Part shown: positions 27,265-35,361 of the stretch, one piece after another
How the letters are laid out: every line of letters begins with the position of its first letter
Position numbering within the stretch: position 1 is the first letter of the stretch
From: Actinomycetota bacterium
GTDB lineage: Bacteria > Actinomycetota > Actinomycetes > S36-B12 > UBA5976
Direction of reading: 5' to 3'
Assembly (NCBI GenBank): GCA_947448865.1
Contig: CANFOW010000006.1
Span: forward strand, 1-58,096
Length of the DNA: 58,096 bases
Notes under the pieces: generated by a model
What the model saw: only the letters and a program-made list of their open reading frames with translations
Told to the model about the DNA's origin: nothing
Databases searched by the model: none
Made by a program: the position numbers and the translations under genes

Positions 27265-27328
27265 CATTTGTTAACACAATTCGCGACGTATCCAAGTACG
27301 CAGCGAAGGAATCGAATGGTCACCGATC

Positions 27329-28564
27329 ATGTCAACGTTCTTGCCTGAGACTTCGCCTTACATGAAGCGATTTCTTATTGGCGCTTTACTGAATGCTCTG
27401 GGCGGCGGACTCACCATGCCAGTCATGGTTGTGTATCTGAATCAAGTCCGTCATCTTTCGATGACCTCGGCCTCGCTAGTACTTTCCTGGATGGCTATCA
27501 CCGGACTTGCGTTTTCGCCAGTATTTGGATTCTTAGTAGACAAGTTTGGACCTCGACCGATTTTGCTCATCTCTATTTTGATTGAGGCAGCGAGCACCGT
27601 GTCGTGGTCTTATGTGCACACAGTCGCGGGCGCCTACCTTGTCGGTACTTTTATTGCGCTAGGTAATGCAGGTATTTGGCCACCACAGTCCACCTTGATG
27701 TCACGCATGACGAGTGAAGAGTCACGCCAGAAATTCTTTGGTCTCCAGTTCATGGCCTTAAACCTAGGTCTGGGTGTTGGTGGCATGGTGAGCTCTTTTA
27801 TTGTGCGCATCGAACGACCCGAAACCTTCACGATTTTGTATGTGCTTGATGCAGTGTCGTATCTGACGTATTTCGCTTTTATTGCGAGCTTGCGTGGAAT
27901 TGGCGGACGACTCGAAGTCAAAGATGGTGAAGAAGAAAACGCTGGAAGCTATCGCGAAGTTTTGCGCGACCGAAAATTAATTAAACTCTCAATCGTTGGC
28001 ATTGTGATGATGACGTTCGGGTACGCCTCACTGGATGCAGGATTGCCGGCATTGCTCACAATCTATGGTGGCTTGTCTGTGTCGCACTTAGGCCCACTGT
28101 GGGCTGTAAACACTGCTGTGATTGTTGTGTTACAAATTTCCATCATGAATCGTCTCGAAGGCAGAAGTCGCACCCGTCTGCTTGGACTAGTGTGCGGATT
28201 GTGGGCCGCGGGATGGTTCGTTATTGGAGTTGGGGTCTCGCATCCAGGGGCAACATTTTTCTTAGCCTGCTTAGGCTCAGCAATTTTTGCGGTGGGAGAA
28301 ACGGTGTGGTCACCAATTGGATCATCGCTTCAAAATGTCATCGCCCCAGAACACTTACGTGGCCGCTACAACGCGGTTTCGGGTTTGGTGTGGGTTATTG
28401 CTGGGACTCTAGGTCCGGCTCTTTCTGGAGTCATGCTTGAGCACGCACTAGTTAATCAGTGGCTTGGAATCATCATTGTGGGACTGACTATTGCTGGATA
28501 CCTTGGAACTCGGCTGCGACGGGAATTGACTCCATTTCAAGATGGAAAAATAGTCTCGAATTAG
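27329..28564 (+). CDS. MFS transporter
   Basis: Major facilitator protein of 411 aa with about 12 membrane helices. The loop 2-3 motif is GFLVDKFGPRPILLI (about 71-85), close to MFS motif A. The N-half motif GGGLTMPVMVVYLNQVRHLS resembles drug/sugar efflux members such as the YdeE/SET type. The substrate is unknown. It stands alone between the tRNA terminator and the dnaB promoter region. Confidence 0.85.
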   Translation: MSTFLPETSPYMKRFLIGALLNALGGGLTMPVMVVYLNQVRHLSMTSASLVLSWMAITGLAFSPVFGFLVDKFGPRPILLISILIEAASTVSWSYVHTVAGAYLVGTFIALGNAGIWPPQSTLMSRMTSEESRQKFFGLQFMALNLGLGVGGMVSSFIVRIERPETFTILYVLDAVSYLTYFAFIASLRGIGGRLEVKDGEEENAGSYREVLRDRKLIKLSIVGIVMMTFGYASLDAGLPALLTIYGGLSVSHLGPLWAVNTAVIVVLQISIMNRLEGRSRTRLLGLVCGLWAAGWFVIGVGVSHPGATFFLACLGSAIFAVGETVWSPIGSSLQNVIAPEHLRGRYNAVSGLVWVIAGTLGPALSGVMLEHALVNQWLGIIIVGLTIAGYLGTRLRRELTPFQDGKIVSN

Positions 28565-28699
28565 TTTTTGCACACAGCCCGTGGACAATCTTTTGCCTGA
28601 TAATTAAACTTTTTTACTGAACAGCCTAAGACTCATCAACAGGTTGTCCCCAGAGCGAAGTGTCCAATCCAATGGCTTTTCCCCATATTGTCCACCCCT

Positions 28700-28708
28700 T
28701 TATCCACA
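28700..28708 (+). promoter_or_regulatory. Perfect DnaA box upstream of dnaB
   Basis: TTATCCACA lies 130 bp before the dnaB start, within the 273-bp MFS-dnaB gap. TTGTCCACC is present 12 bp further upstream and resembles a mycobacterial-type box. This suggests DnaA control of the dnaB promoter, which is inference. Confidence 0.6.
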
Positions 28709-28837
28709 GGCAAGATTGTGTATGTCAGTGTGGGCTCATAGAGTCACAAAGGAAGCGAACAACCGCGCGGCCTTCGGCTGATTCCTAACCAAATCCCCAC
28801 CGAACACGCGAACTTACAGATTTTGAGGGCTATTTTC

Positions 28838-30193
28838 ATGAGTGTTGCAGAGTTTCCTCGCAACGTAAACGCCAACGAAACACTCACGCCGCCACAAGAT
28901 CTCGTTGCTGAACAATCTGTTTTGGGCGCAATGCTATTAAGCAAAGATGCCATCGCAGACGTTGTCGAAAACCTTCGAGAGGTTGATTTCTACAAGCCCG
29001 CTCACGCCACAATTTATGGTGCGATTTTAGATTTATACGGACGCGGTGAACCGGCTGATGCAATCACGGTTGCTAACTATCTGTCTAAACATGGGTCGAT
29101 GGCTAATGTTGGCGGACCCGCATACTTGCACACACTGGTTGCTAGCGTCCCGACAGCTGCAAATGCTTCGTACTATGCGCGCATTGTCACAGAGCGAGCA
29201 ATCCTTCGTCGACTAGTTGACGCCGGAACCCGCATTGTCCAAATGGGTTACGCCGGTGATAACGAAGTAGACCTCTTGGTTGATCGCGCCCAAGCCGAAG
29301 TGTATGAAGTAACAAGTCATCGCATGTCCGAGGACTACGCACCGCTGGCAGACATTATGTCGGCAACACTTGAGGAAATCGAAGCAATCGAAGGTCGTGG
29401 TGGCGCATCGATTGGCGTCCCCACTGGATTCGCTGCGCTAGATGATGTCACTCATGGTTTACATGGCGGACAAATGATTATTCTTGCTGCCCGACCAGCA
29501 ATGGGTAAGTCGACGCTTGGCTTGGACTTTGCCCGATCGGCGAGTATTAAGCACGGCATGACCTCAGCAATTTTCTCTTTGGAAATGAGCCGAAACGAAA
29601 TTGTGATGCGACTCTTGTCTGCAGAAGCGCAAGTGGACCTCGGACGCATGCGTGCCGGCACACTAAATGAAGCTGACTGGGCAAGGTTGGCCAACAAGAT
29701 CGGTCAAGTAAATGATGCACCATTATTTATTGATGACTCACCAAACATGACCATGATGGAAATTCGCGCGAAAGCACGTCGATTAAAACAACGTTTTGAT
29801 TTAAAACTTCTTGTGATTGATTATCTCCAACTGATGTCTAGCGGTCGCAAAGTTGAAAGTCGACAAGTTGAAGTGTCCGAGTTTTCACGCTCACTCAAAC
29901 TATTAGCAAAAGAACTCGACATTCCCGTGGTTGCAATCAGCCAGTTAAATCGTGGTGCCGAACAACGACAAGATAAACGACCTATGCTTTCGGATTTGCG
30001 CGAATCTGGATCACTTGAACAAGATGCAGACATGGTGCTTCTGATTCATCGTGAAGATAAATATGAACGCGAATCAAGTCGCGTCGGCGAAGCTGACTTT
30101 ATTCTTGCAAAACACCGGAATGGCCCGACTGCAGAAATCGTCGTGGCATTCCAAGGGCACTACAGCCGATTTGTCGACATGGCTCAGTCATAA
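28838..30193 (+). CDS. dnaB: Replicative DNA helicase DnaB
   Basis: Hexameric helicase (451 aa) of the replication fork. The N-terminal domain starts with LTPPQDLVAEQSVLGAMLLS. The RecA-like domain has Walker A ARPAMGKST, Walker B LLVIDYLQLM and the DnaB motif ISQLNRGAEQRQDKRPMLSDLRESG. The track start at 28823 is a TTG; I prefer the ATG at 28838, which has GAGGG 8 nt upstream. No intein interrupts it. It would act with the DciA-like protein encoded near oriC. Confidence 0.96.
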   Translation: MSVAEFPRNVNANETLTPPQDLVAEQSVLGAMLLSKDAIADVVENLREVDFYKPAHATIYGAILDLYGRGEPADAITVANYLSKHGSMANVGGPAYLHTLVASVPTAANASYYARIVTERAILRRLVDAGTRIVQMGYAGDNEVDLLVDRAQAEVYEVTSHRMSEDYAPLADIMSATLEEIEAIEGRGGASIGVPTGFAALDDVTHGLHGGQMIILAARPAMGKSTLGLDFARSASIKHGMTSAIFSLEMSRNEIVMRLLSAEAQVDLGRMRAGTLNEADWARLANKIGQVNDAPLFIDDSPNMTMMEIRAKARRLKQRFDLKLLVIDYLQLMSSGRKVESRQVEVSEFSRSLKLLAKELDIPVVAISQLNRGAEQRQDKRPMLSDLRESGSLEQDADMVLLIHREDKYERESSRVGEADFILAKHRNGPTAEIVVAFQGHYSRFVDMAQS

Positions 30194-30282
30194 TCTGACG
30201 AAATTACACGCATGTGTGGGAATGTAAATACACGAGTGTTTTCATTCGCCAACTCTCTACCCGTGCATCAAGGGAGCTCTTA

Positions 30283-31650
30283 GTGCCATCCGTCATTAAT
30301 CGCGACAATCTAGCGTCATTGCTTATCCGAGAACGCGAAACATATAAATTACGTAATCCGCAATCGCTATCGCTTTATCACAGTGCCTCGAATCTATTTG
30401 GCGGTGTCCCACTGACCTGGATGAATAAGTGGTCAGGTGGCTTCCCGCTGTACCTTGACACTGCACACGGGAATCGAATTACAGATGTTGATGGAAACAC
30501 GTATGTAGATTTCGCACTCGGAGACACAGCGTCTATGGCGGGTCACTCACCCGATGCCAGTATGAAAGCCATAGTGCACCGCATGGTTGATCAAGGTGGC
30601 CTAACCACGATGCTGCCCACTGCTGACGCGCAATGGGTAGGAGCGGAACTCACACGTCGATTTGGGGTTCCCCTATGGTCCTTCACACTGAGTGCCACGG
30701 ATGCGAATCGTTGGGCGATTCGATTGGCAAGACTTGCAACTGGGAAGAGCAAGATTTTAGTTTTTGCATGGTGCTATCACGGATCAGTTGACGAAACTTT
30801 CGCAGTACCAGATCACGATGGAAAAGCAACGGCTCGTCCAGGAAACGTGGCACCACCTGTTCCGCTAGACACCACAACTCGCGTTGTTGAATTCAATGAT
30901 TTGGAAGCAGTTGAACGCGAACTGGCGCACGGCGATGTTGCAGCAATTTTGACTGAACCTGCAATGACCAACATTGGCATTGTGTTACCCGAACCAGGCT
31001 TCTTAGCGGGATTGCGGGCTCTTGCCACGAAGTACGGCGCTCTCTTAATGATTGACGAAACCCACACATTCTCTGCCGGTCCTGGAGGCATGACCTTACG
31101 GGATGGCTTACAGCCAGACATGTTTGTTATCGGGAAATCGATTGGTGCAGGAATTCCATCTGGTGCATATGGATTCACGCACGATGTTGCGCGTGCTATC
31201 AATTCACATCAAGAAGCAGACCTTATTGATGTGGGTGGAGTAGGCGGCACACTAGCTGGAAACAGTTTGTCTATGGCTGCCATGCGAGCAACACTTGGAG
31301 AAGTGCTCACCGAACAAGCTTTCGAACACATGATTACATTGTGTGATCGGTACACAGAGCAAGTACGCGCACTTCTGGAAAAATATGATGTTCCGTGGAG
31401 CATTTCGCAAGTAGGTGCCCGGGCTGAATATCGATTTGTTTCACCTGCCCCGACCACAGGAACAGCTGCCATGCTTGCCGGTGATGACGAGCTTGATGAG
31501 TTCATGCACCTTTTCATGTGCAATCGCGGAATCCTGATGACGCCATTCCACAACATGGCTTTGATGTGTCCGAATACATCCGTTGAGGATGTAGACCTGC
31601 ACGCTGAGCTGTTTGAACTCGCATTGCAGGAACTCACTCGTACTTTGTAA
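30283..31650 (+). CDS. Class III PLP-dependent aminotransferase (GSA-aminomutase-like)
   Basis: Fold-type I aminotransferase of 455 aa. It has the N-terminal GNRITDVDGNTYVDFALGD, the PLP-binding Asp in LLMIDETHTF and the Schiff-base lysine in VIGKSIGAGIPSGAYG. These features resemble glutamate-1-semialdehyde aminomutases and related omega-transaminases. The substrate cannot be assigned. hemL would normally sit with haem genes, which are absent here. The track start (30214) is too early; the GTG at 30283 has AGGGAG upstream. It ends 35 bp before the phosphatase gene, with a palindrome in between. Confidence 0.82.
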   Translation: MPSVINRDNLASLLIRERETYKLRNPQSLSLYHSASNLFGGVPLTWMNKWSGGFPLYLDTAHGNRITDVDGNTYVDFALGDTASMAGHSPDASMKAIVHRMVDQGGLTTMLPTADAQWVGAELTRRFGVPLWSFTLSATDANRWAIRLARLATGKSKILVFAWCYHGSVDETFAVPDHDGKATARPGNVAPPVPLDTTTRVVEFNDLEAVERELAHGDVAAILTEPAMTNIGIVLPEPGFLAGLRALATKYGALLMIDETHTFSAGPGGMTLRDGLQPDMFVIGKSIGAGIPSGAYGFTHDVARAINSHQEADLIDVGGVGGTLAGNSLSMAAMRATLGEVLTEQAFEHMITLCDRYTEQVRALLEKYDVPWSISQVGARAEYRFVSPAPTTGTAAMLAGDDELDEFMHLFMCNRGILMTPFHNMALMCPNTSVEDVDLHAELFELALQELTRTL

Positions 31651-31656
31651 TGCACA

Positions 31657-31671
31657 GTGACCATTGGTCAC
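31657..31671. promoter_or_regulatory. Perfect 15-bp palindrome between aminotransferase and phosphatase genes
   Basis: GTGACCA-T-TGGTCAC is a perfect inverted repeat with a 1-nt centre, beginning 6 bp after the aminotransferase stop and ending 14 bp before the phosphatase GTG. It is a candidate operator. It is not a Crp/GlxR site: the GTGA and TCAC half-sites are 7 rather than 6 bp apart. No U-run follows. Confidence 0.45.
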
Positions 31672-31685
31672 CATAGAGTTACCTT

Positions 31686-32816
31686 GTGAGTTTGAGGACC
31701 AGAGTGCACGCAATTATTGCGGTTGCCGCGTTCGTGTTGATCTCTGCGGCAACTTGGCAAATTGCAGCTTATGAGATTGCACGTGAGCAAGTCAGTCAAG
31801 CCATTGCAAACTCCATCACTTTGGATGAGGCAGGAACACGACTTAGCGAAACGCTCGTGTTGTCGTTGCTGCTCGACATGCTTCTTCTGTTCTTAGCGTG
31901 GCGTTACTTGAGTCGTTGGGTACTTAATCCACTAGAGGACATCCGCGAACAACTGCGGGAAGTAACCGAAGGACAACTTCACGCAGTGATTGCGGTGGAA
32001 CGCCCAGAGGAACTTAAAGCTGCAGCGCGTGACGCAGAAACCATGAGACAAAACCTTGTTGAACAAATTGATCAAAAACGTGCGGCGTTCGAAAGTTTGA
32101 ATGCTCAGGCACCGCTGGCGTTATCAATCAAGGCAGCCCTGGAACCAAACCGCGTCTTAATGCCGCAGATAGATGTTTTTGGCGCAGTCGACCCAGCTGA
32201 AGGTGTTATTGCAGGCGACTGGTGGGACATTGTCACCGTCCCTGGCGGGGTAGCTGTAATCGCTGCAGATGTGGCAGGTCACGGACCTGCTGCTGGAGTA
32301 GCTGGCCTTCAACTTAAAGCCGTACTTTCTGCGGGACTTTCCTCAGGTATTGATCCCACTGATTTATTCAAGCGAGCATCAGATGGGCTAAGTGCGGTGG
32401 ATTCACTCACAGCTACTGCAATTGTGTGCGTCATCCCAGATGATGCGGCAGCGCCCGTCACTTATGTCTCGGCAGGCCACCCACCGGCTCGCGTGGTGCG
32501 ACATAACGCAAACATTTCGGAGTTACCCTCCACAGGTCCAATGCTGGGGGCACTCGGTACAACATGGACACATAGTTCGATAGCGCTGAGTTCGGGTGAG
32601 CGCATTGTGATGTACTCCGACGGATTAGTGGAAACCCGAAACAGCAACGATGTGGAGTTCGGCGTCGAATCTCTTGACAAGATTCTTTTAGAGAATGTGG
32701 GTACCTCGTCACATGTAGCGGGCACACATATTTTGGCTAAGGCACGACAATTTTCCGTCACATGGAATCGTGACGATGTCTCATTAGTAATTTTGACCCG
32801 TAGGCTTGCCGTGTGA
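31686..32816 (+). CDS. Membrane SpoIIE/RsbU-type PP2C serine phosphatase with HAMP-like linker
   Basis: Protein of 376 aa with two membrane helices (about 8-28 and 55-75) flanking a short extracellular loop. A HAMP-like segment and coiled coil follow (about 75-140), then a PP2C_SIG phosphatase domain (about 150-375). The metal-binding motifs GDWWDIV, ADVAGHGPAAG, YSDGLVE and NRDDVSLV are intact, so it should be active. Such enzymes dephosphorylate anti-sigma antagonists of the STAS type, and a STAS protein is encoded at 56.3 kb. The pairing is inference. The start is GTG. The stop overlaps the next gene by 4 bp (GTGA). Confidence 0.85.
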   Translation: MSLRTRVHAIIAVAAFVLISAATWQIAAYEIAREQVSQAIANSITLDEAGTRLSETLVLSLLLDMLLLFLAWRYLSRWVLNPLEDIREQLREVTEGQLHAVIAVERPEELKAAARDAETMRQNLVEQIDQKRAAFESLNAQAPLALSIKAALEPNRVLMPQIDVFGAVDPAEGVIAGDWWDIVTVPGGVAVIAADVAGHGPAAGVAGLQLKAVLSAGLSSGIDPTDLFKRASDGLSAVDSLTATAIVCVIPDDAAAPVTYVSAGHPPARVVRHNANISELPSTGPMLGALGTTWTHSSIALSSGERIVMYSDGLVETRNSNDVEFGVESLDKILLENVGTSSHVAGTHILAKARQFSVTWNRDDVSLVILTRRLAV

Positions 32817-33886
32817 GTGATGCAATTCGGATAAGACCGCACATGGATGCGCTGCCAACATATAAAGCCGGTAAAAAAGCTGATGCAGTTGCTGGCTTTG
32901 AGGCATTTAAATTATCAAGTAACGAGAACCCAATGCCTCCGCTACCGGGAATCCTAGACGTCATTACCGCTGCTGCATTAGATATCAATCGCTATCCCGA
33001 TCCACTGAGTACACAACTCACACTCGCACTTGCTCGACGATTCGATGTTCCCATCGAGATGATTGCCACAGGCACAGGTTCGGTTGGAGTGTGTCAGCAA
33101 ATCGTCCAAGCAGTCGTCGATGCGGGTGACGAAGTTATTTATGCGTGGAGATCATTCGAGGCTTACCCCATCATCACTCTCATTGCTGGTGGCACATCTG
33201 TGCAAGTTCCATTGAATGATGAATTTGGTCATGACCTCTCGGCCATGGCAGATGCGATAACCCCCGCAACGCGTCTGATCTTTGTGTGCACTCCAAATAA
33301 CCCAACGGGTACCAGCGTCTCCCAGGTTGAGTTTGAAGCTTTTATGACACGAGTACCGCACGACGTACTTGTTGTCGTGGATGAGGCTTATGTTGAATTC
33401 AATCGAGACCCAGATGCGGTCGACGGTATGGCCTGCATTCAAAAATATCCGAATGTCGGAGTATTGCGCACGTTCTCGAAGGCTTATGGGTTAGCCGCAT
33501 TAAGAATCGGCTTCTTCATTGGCCCAGAGCGAGTCGCACAAGCAGTACGTAAGACCGCAGTTCCATTCGGTGTGTCAAACATTGCTCAAGCAGCAGCAGT
33601 TGCGTCACTTGATCTTGAGCCTGAGCTCCTAAGCCGCGTAACGGACATCGTTGCTACGCGAGAGTGGTTTGAAAACGAATTGCGCGCTATCGGAGTACAT
33701 GTAGGAAATAGCCAAGCAAACTTTGTTTGGCTTGCATTGGGTCCGGCAACTGACGAATTTGTTGTCGCCTGTAACGCGAAAGCTGTTGCTGTGCGGCCGT
33801 TTAGTGGTGAAGGTGTTCGAATCAGTATTGGTGAACGCGAACCACTGGAACGTATTATCGAAATTCTTAAGACGTTTCCACGATAG
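32813..33886 (+). CDS. Histidinol-phosphate/aromatic aminotransferase (HisC-like)
   Basis: Class I/II PLP aminotransferase of 357 aa. It contains KLSSNENPMPPLPG (the HisC LxxNENP motif), TPNNPTGT, VVVDEAYVEF and the PLP lysine in TFSKAYGLAALRIGF. It could be histidinol-phosphate aminotransferase, or the phenylalanine aminotransferase Pat of actinobacteria. No other his genes are present, which favours a broad-specificity aromatic role. It begins with GTG inside the phosphatase stop. Its 3' end overlaps the EamA gene by 20 bp in convergent orientation. Confidence 0.85.
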   Translation: MSDAIRIRPHMDALPTYKAGKKADAVAGFEAFKLSSNENPMPPLPGILDVITAAALDINRYPDPLSTQLTLALARRFDVPIEMIATGTGSVGVCQQIVQAVVDAGDEVIYAWRSFEAYPIITLIAGGTSVQVPLNDEFGHDLSAMADAITPATRLIFVCTPNNPTGTSVSQVEFEAFMTRVPHDVLVVVDEAYVEFNRDPDAVDGMACIQKYPNVGVLRTFSKAYGLAALRIGFFIGPERVAQAVRKTAVPFGVSNIAQAAAVASLDLEPELLSRVTDIVATREWFENELRAIGVHVGNSQANFVWLALGPATDEFVVACNAKAVAVRPFSGEGVRISIGEREPLERIIEILKTFPR

Positions 33887-34802
33887 GAACTGAGCTTCGT
33901 TTACGACTTTCGGAAGTCACAACCAAAATGATGCTTATTAGCACCACAAGGCCACCAACTAAAATATTGTGAGTCAGTTTCTCGTCGAAAATAATGATTC
34001 CAAGTATTGTCGCCACAACGGGATTCACATATGAATATGTTGACACCAACGAAATAGGCGCGTTTGCCAGCAACCAGTTATAGGTTGAGTAACCCACCAC
34101 AGAACCAACGATGACTAGATAACTCCAACCACCCCACGAGCGACCAGAAGCCCGAAAGAAGTCGCCAATGTGTTGCCCATTGAGCAGACCAATGATGAGT
34201 AGCACAAAACCTGCGGACAACATTTCGAATGTTGTGAGTACGAGTGAATTCGGCGGAGTGTCTAGGCGCGAAGTAACAAACGAGCCAATAGACCACAACA
34301 AATTCCCAATGAGCAAAATAAACATCCACAATGTGATGTTGTGACCCGCTCCTCCTGGACGCGGAATCGTATGTCCCGGCTGCAGAATAATCATGAGTCC
34401 GATGAAACCAGCCAAGATTCCTAATAGCGTTCGGCCGCGAGGTTTATCTCGATCAACAATGCGAAGCAACGCAGTCCACAAAGGCATGGAACCAATGATC
34501 AGAGCAGAGACACCAAGTGGCACAACATGTTCCGCGGTGGCAACTGTACCTAGACCCACGGCCAACATGATTGTTCCCAAGAACATGGAATTTTTCAGTT
34601 GCTTTCGGGTAATTCGGAATTGTGAAAAACCGGTTCGGCTTCCGACAAAAATAAATTGAATAAGCGAAGCAGTCAGAAATCGAAAACCCATAGACACCAA
34701 ATCAGGCATGGTCTCGATTGCGAATGCGATACCAACATAAGTTGTGCCCCACGCGATGTACATCGTCAGCAAAGACAGTGCGACGCGCGTTTTATGACTC
34801 AC
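33867..34802 (-). CDS. EamA-family (DMT) exporter
   Basis: Drug/metabolite transporter of 311 aa with ten predicted membrane helices in two EamA repeats. The first begins SLLTMYIAWGTTYVGIAFAIETMPDL, and the second contains NLLWSIGSFVTSRL and SYVNPVVATILGIIIFDEKL, the conserved EamA end motif. Likely an amino-acid or metabolite exporter. The substrate is unknown. The start codon is GTG. It is convergent with the HisC-like gene. Confidence 0.85.
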   Translation of the reverse strand: MSHKTRVALSLLTMYIAWGTTYVGIAFAIETMPDLVSMGFRFLTASLIQFIFVGSRTGFSQFRITRKQLKNSMFLGTIMLAVGLGTVATAEHVVPLGVSALIIGSMPLWTALLRIVDRDKPRGRTLLGILAGFIGLMIILQPGHTIPRPGGAGHNITLWMFILLIGNLLWSIGSFVTSRLDTPPNSLVLTTFEMLSAGFVLLIIGLLNGQHIGDFFRASGRSWGGWSYLVIVGSVVGYSTYNWLLANAPISLVSTYSYVNPVVATILGIIIFDEKLTHNILVGGLVVLISIILVVTSESRKRSSVPIVETS

Positions 34803-34851
34803 GTACCACAGACTATGCCTAGTCCAGACGTGTTTAAGTCGTGATGCGGTG

Positions 34852-35316
34852 TTAGTTACTTAACGCTTGCTTAACACCAGCGGCAACCTGGCCACCGTCT
34901 GCGCGTCCTGCGACCTGCGGAGTCACAATCTTCATAACGGCTCCCATTGCACTTGGTCCAGTCATCCCCTGTGCAGCAACCGACGCAACCGCACCGGAAA
35001 TGATTTGGGCCAACTCGTCATCGGACAAAGCCGCTGGAAGGTAACGAATGATGACGTCGAGTTCCTCACGTTCCTTTGCTGCAAGCTCAGGACGATGCGC
35101 GTCGTCGTACGCAGATGCTGCTTCACGACGCTTCTTTGCTTCGCGGTTAAGAACGGTAATCAGGTCTTGGTCATTGAGTTCGCGAGATTCTTTACCTGAA
35201 ACTTCTTCATTAGTTATTGCCGCAAGTACCATGCGCAAAGTTGATGTGACCATTGAGTTTTTTTCGCGCATCGCGCTGTGTAGATCAGCTTGCAGTGTGT
35301 TCTTGAGAGTGCTCAT
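34852..35316 (-). CDS. GatB/YqeY domain protein
   Basis: Protein of 154 aa with the YqeY fold related to the tRNA-binding tail of GatB. It opens with TLKNTLQADLHSAMREKNSMVTSTLRMVLAAI and ends with the GADGGQVAAGVKQAL-like helix (GRADGGQVAAGVKQALSN), where GatB contacts tRNA. YqeY proteins are thought to act in tRNA-dependent amidation or quality control, but their function is not settled. The ATG is preceded by AAAGGAGA. It lies downstream of the PBP gene on the same strand, separated by 45 bp. Confidence 0.9.
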   Translation of the reverse strand: MSTLKNTLQADLHSAMREKNSMVTSTLRMVLAAITNEEVSGKESRELNDQDLITVLNREAKKRREAASAYDDAHRPELAAKEREELDVIIRYLPAALSDDELAQIISGAVASVAAQGMTGPSAMGAVMKIVTPQVAGRADGGQVAAGVKQALSN

Positions 35317-35361
35317 TGAAAGTCTCCTTTGTCAGCGTGCACGAAAAATGTCTATCGAGAG

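Noticed and set aside
31657-31671. Crp/GlxR binding site
   Set aside because: GTGA and TCAC half-sites are separated by 7 bp, whereas Crp-family sites need 6, and the outer T/A bases do not match.
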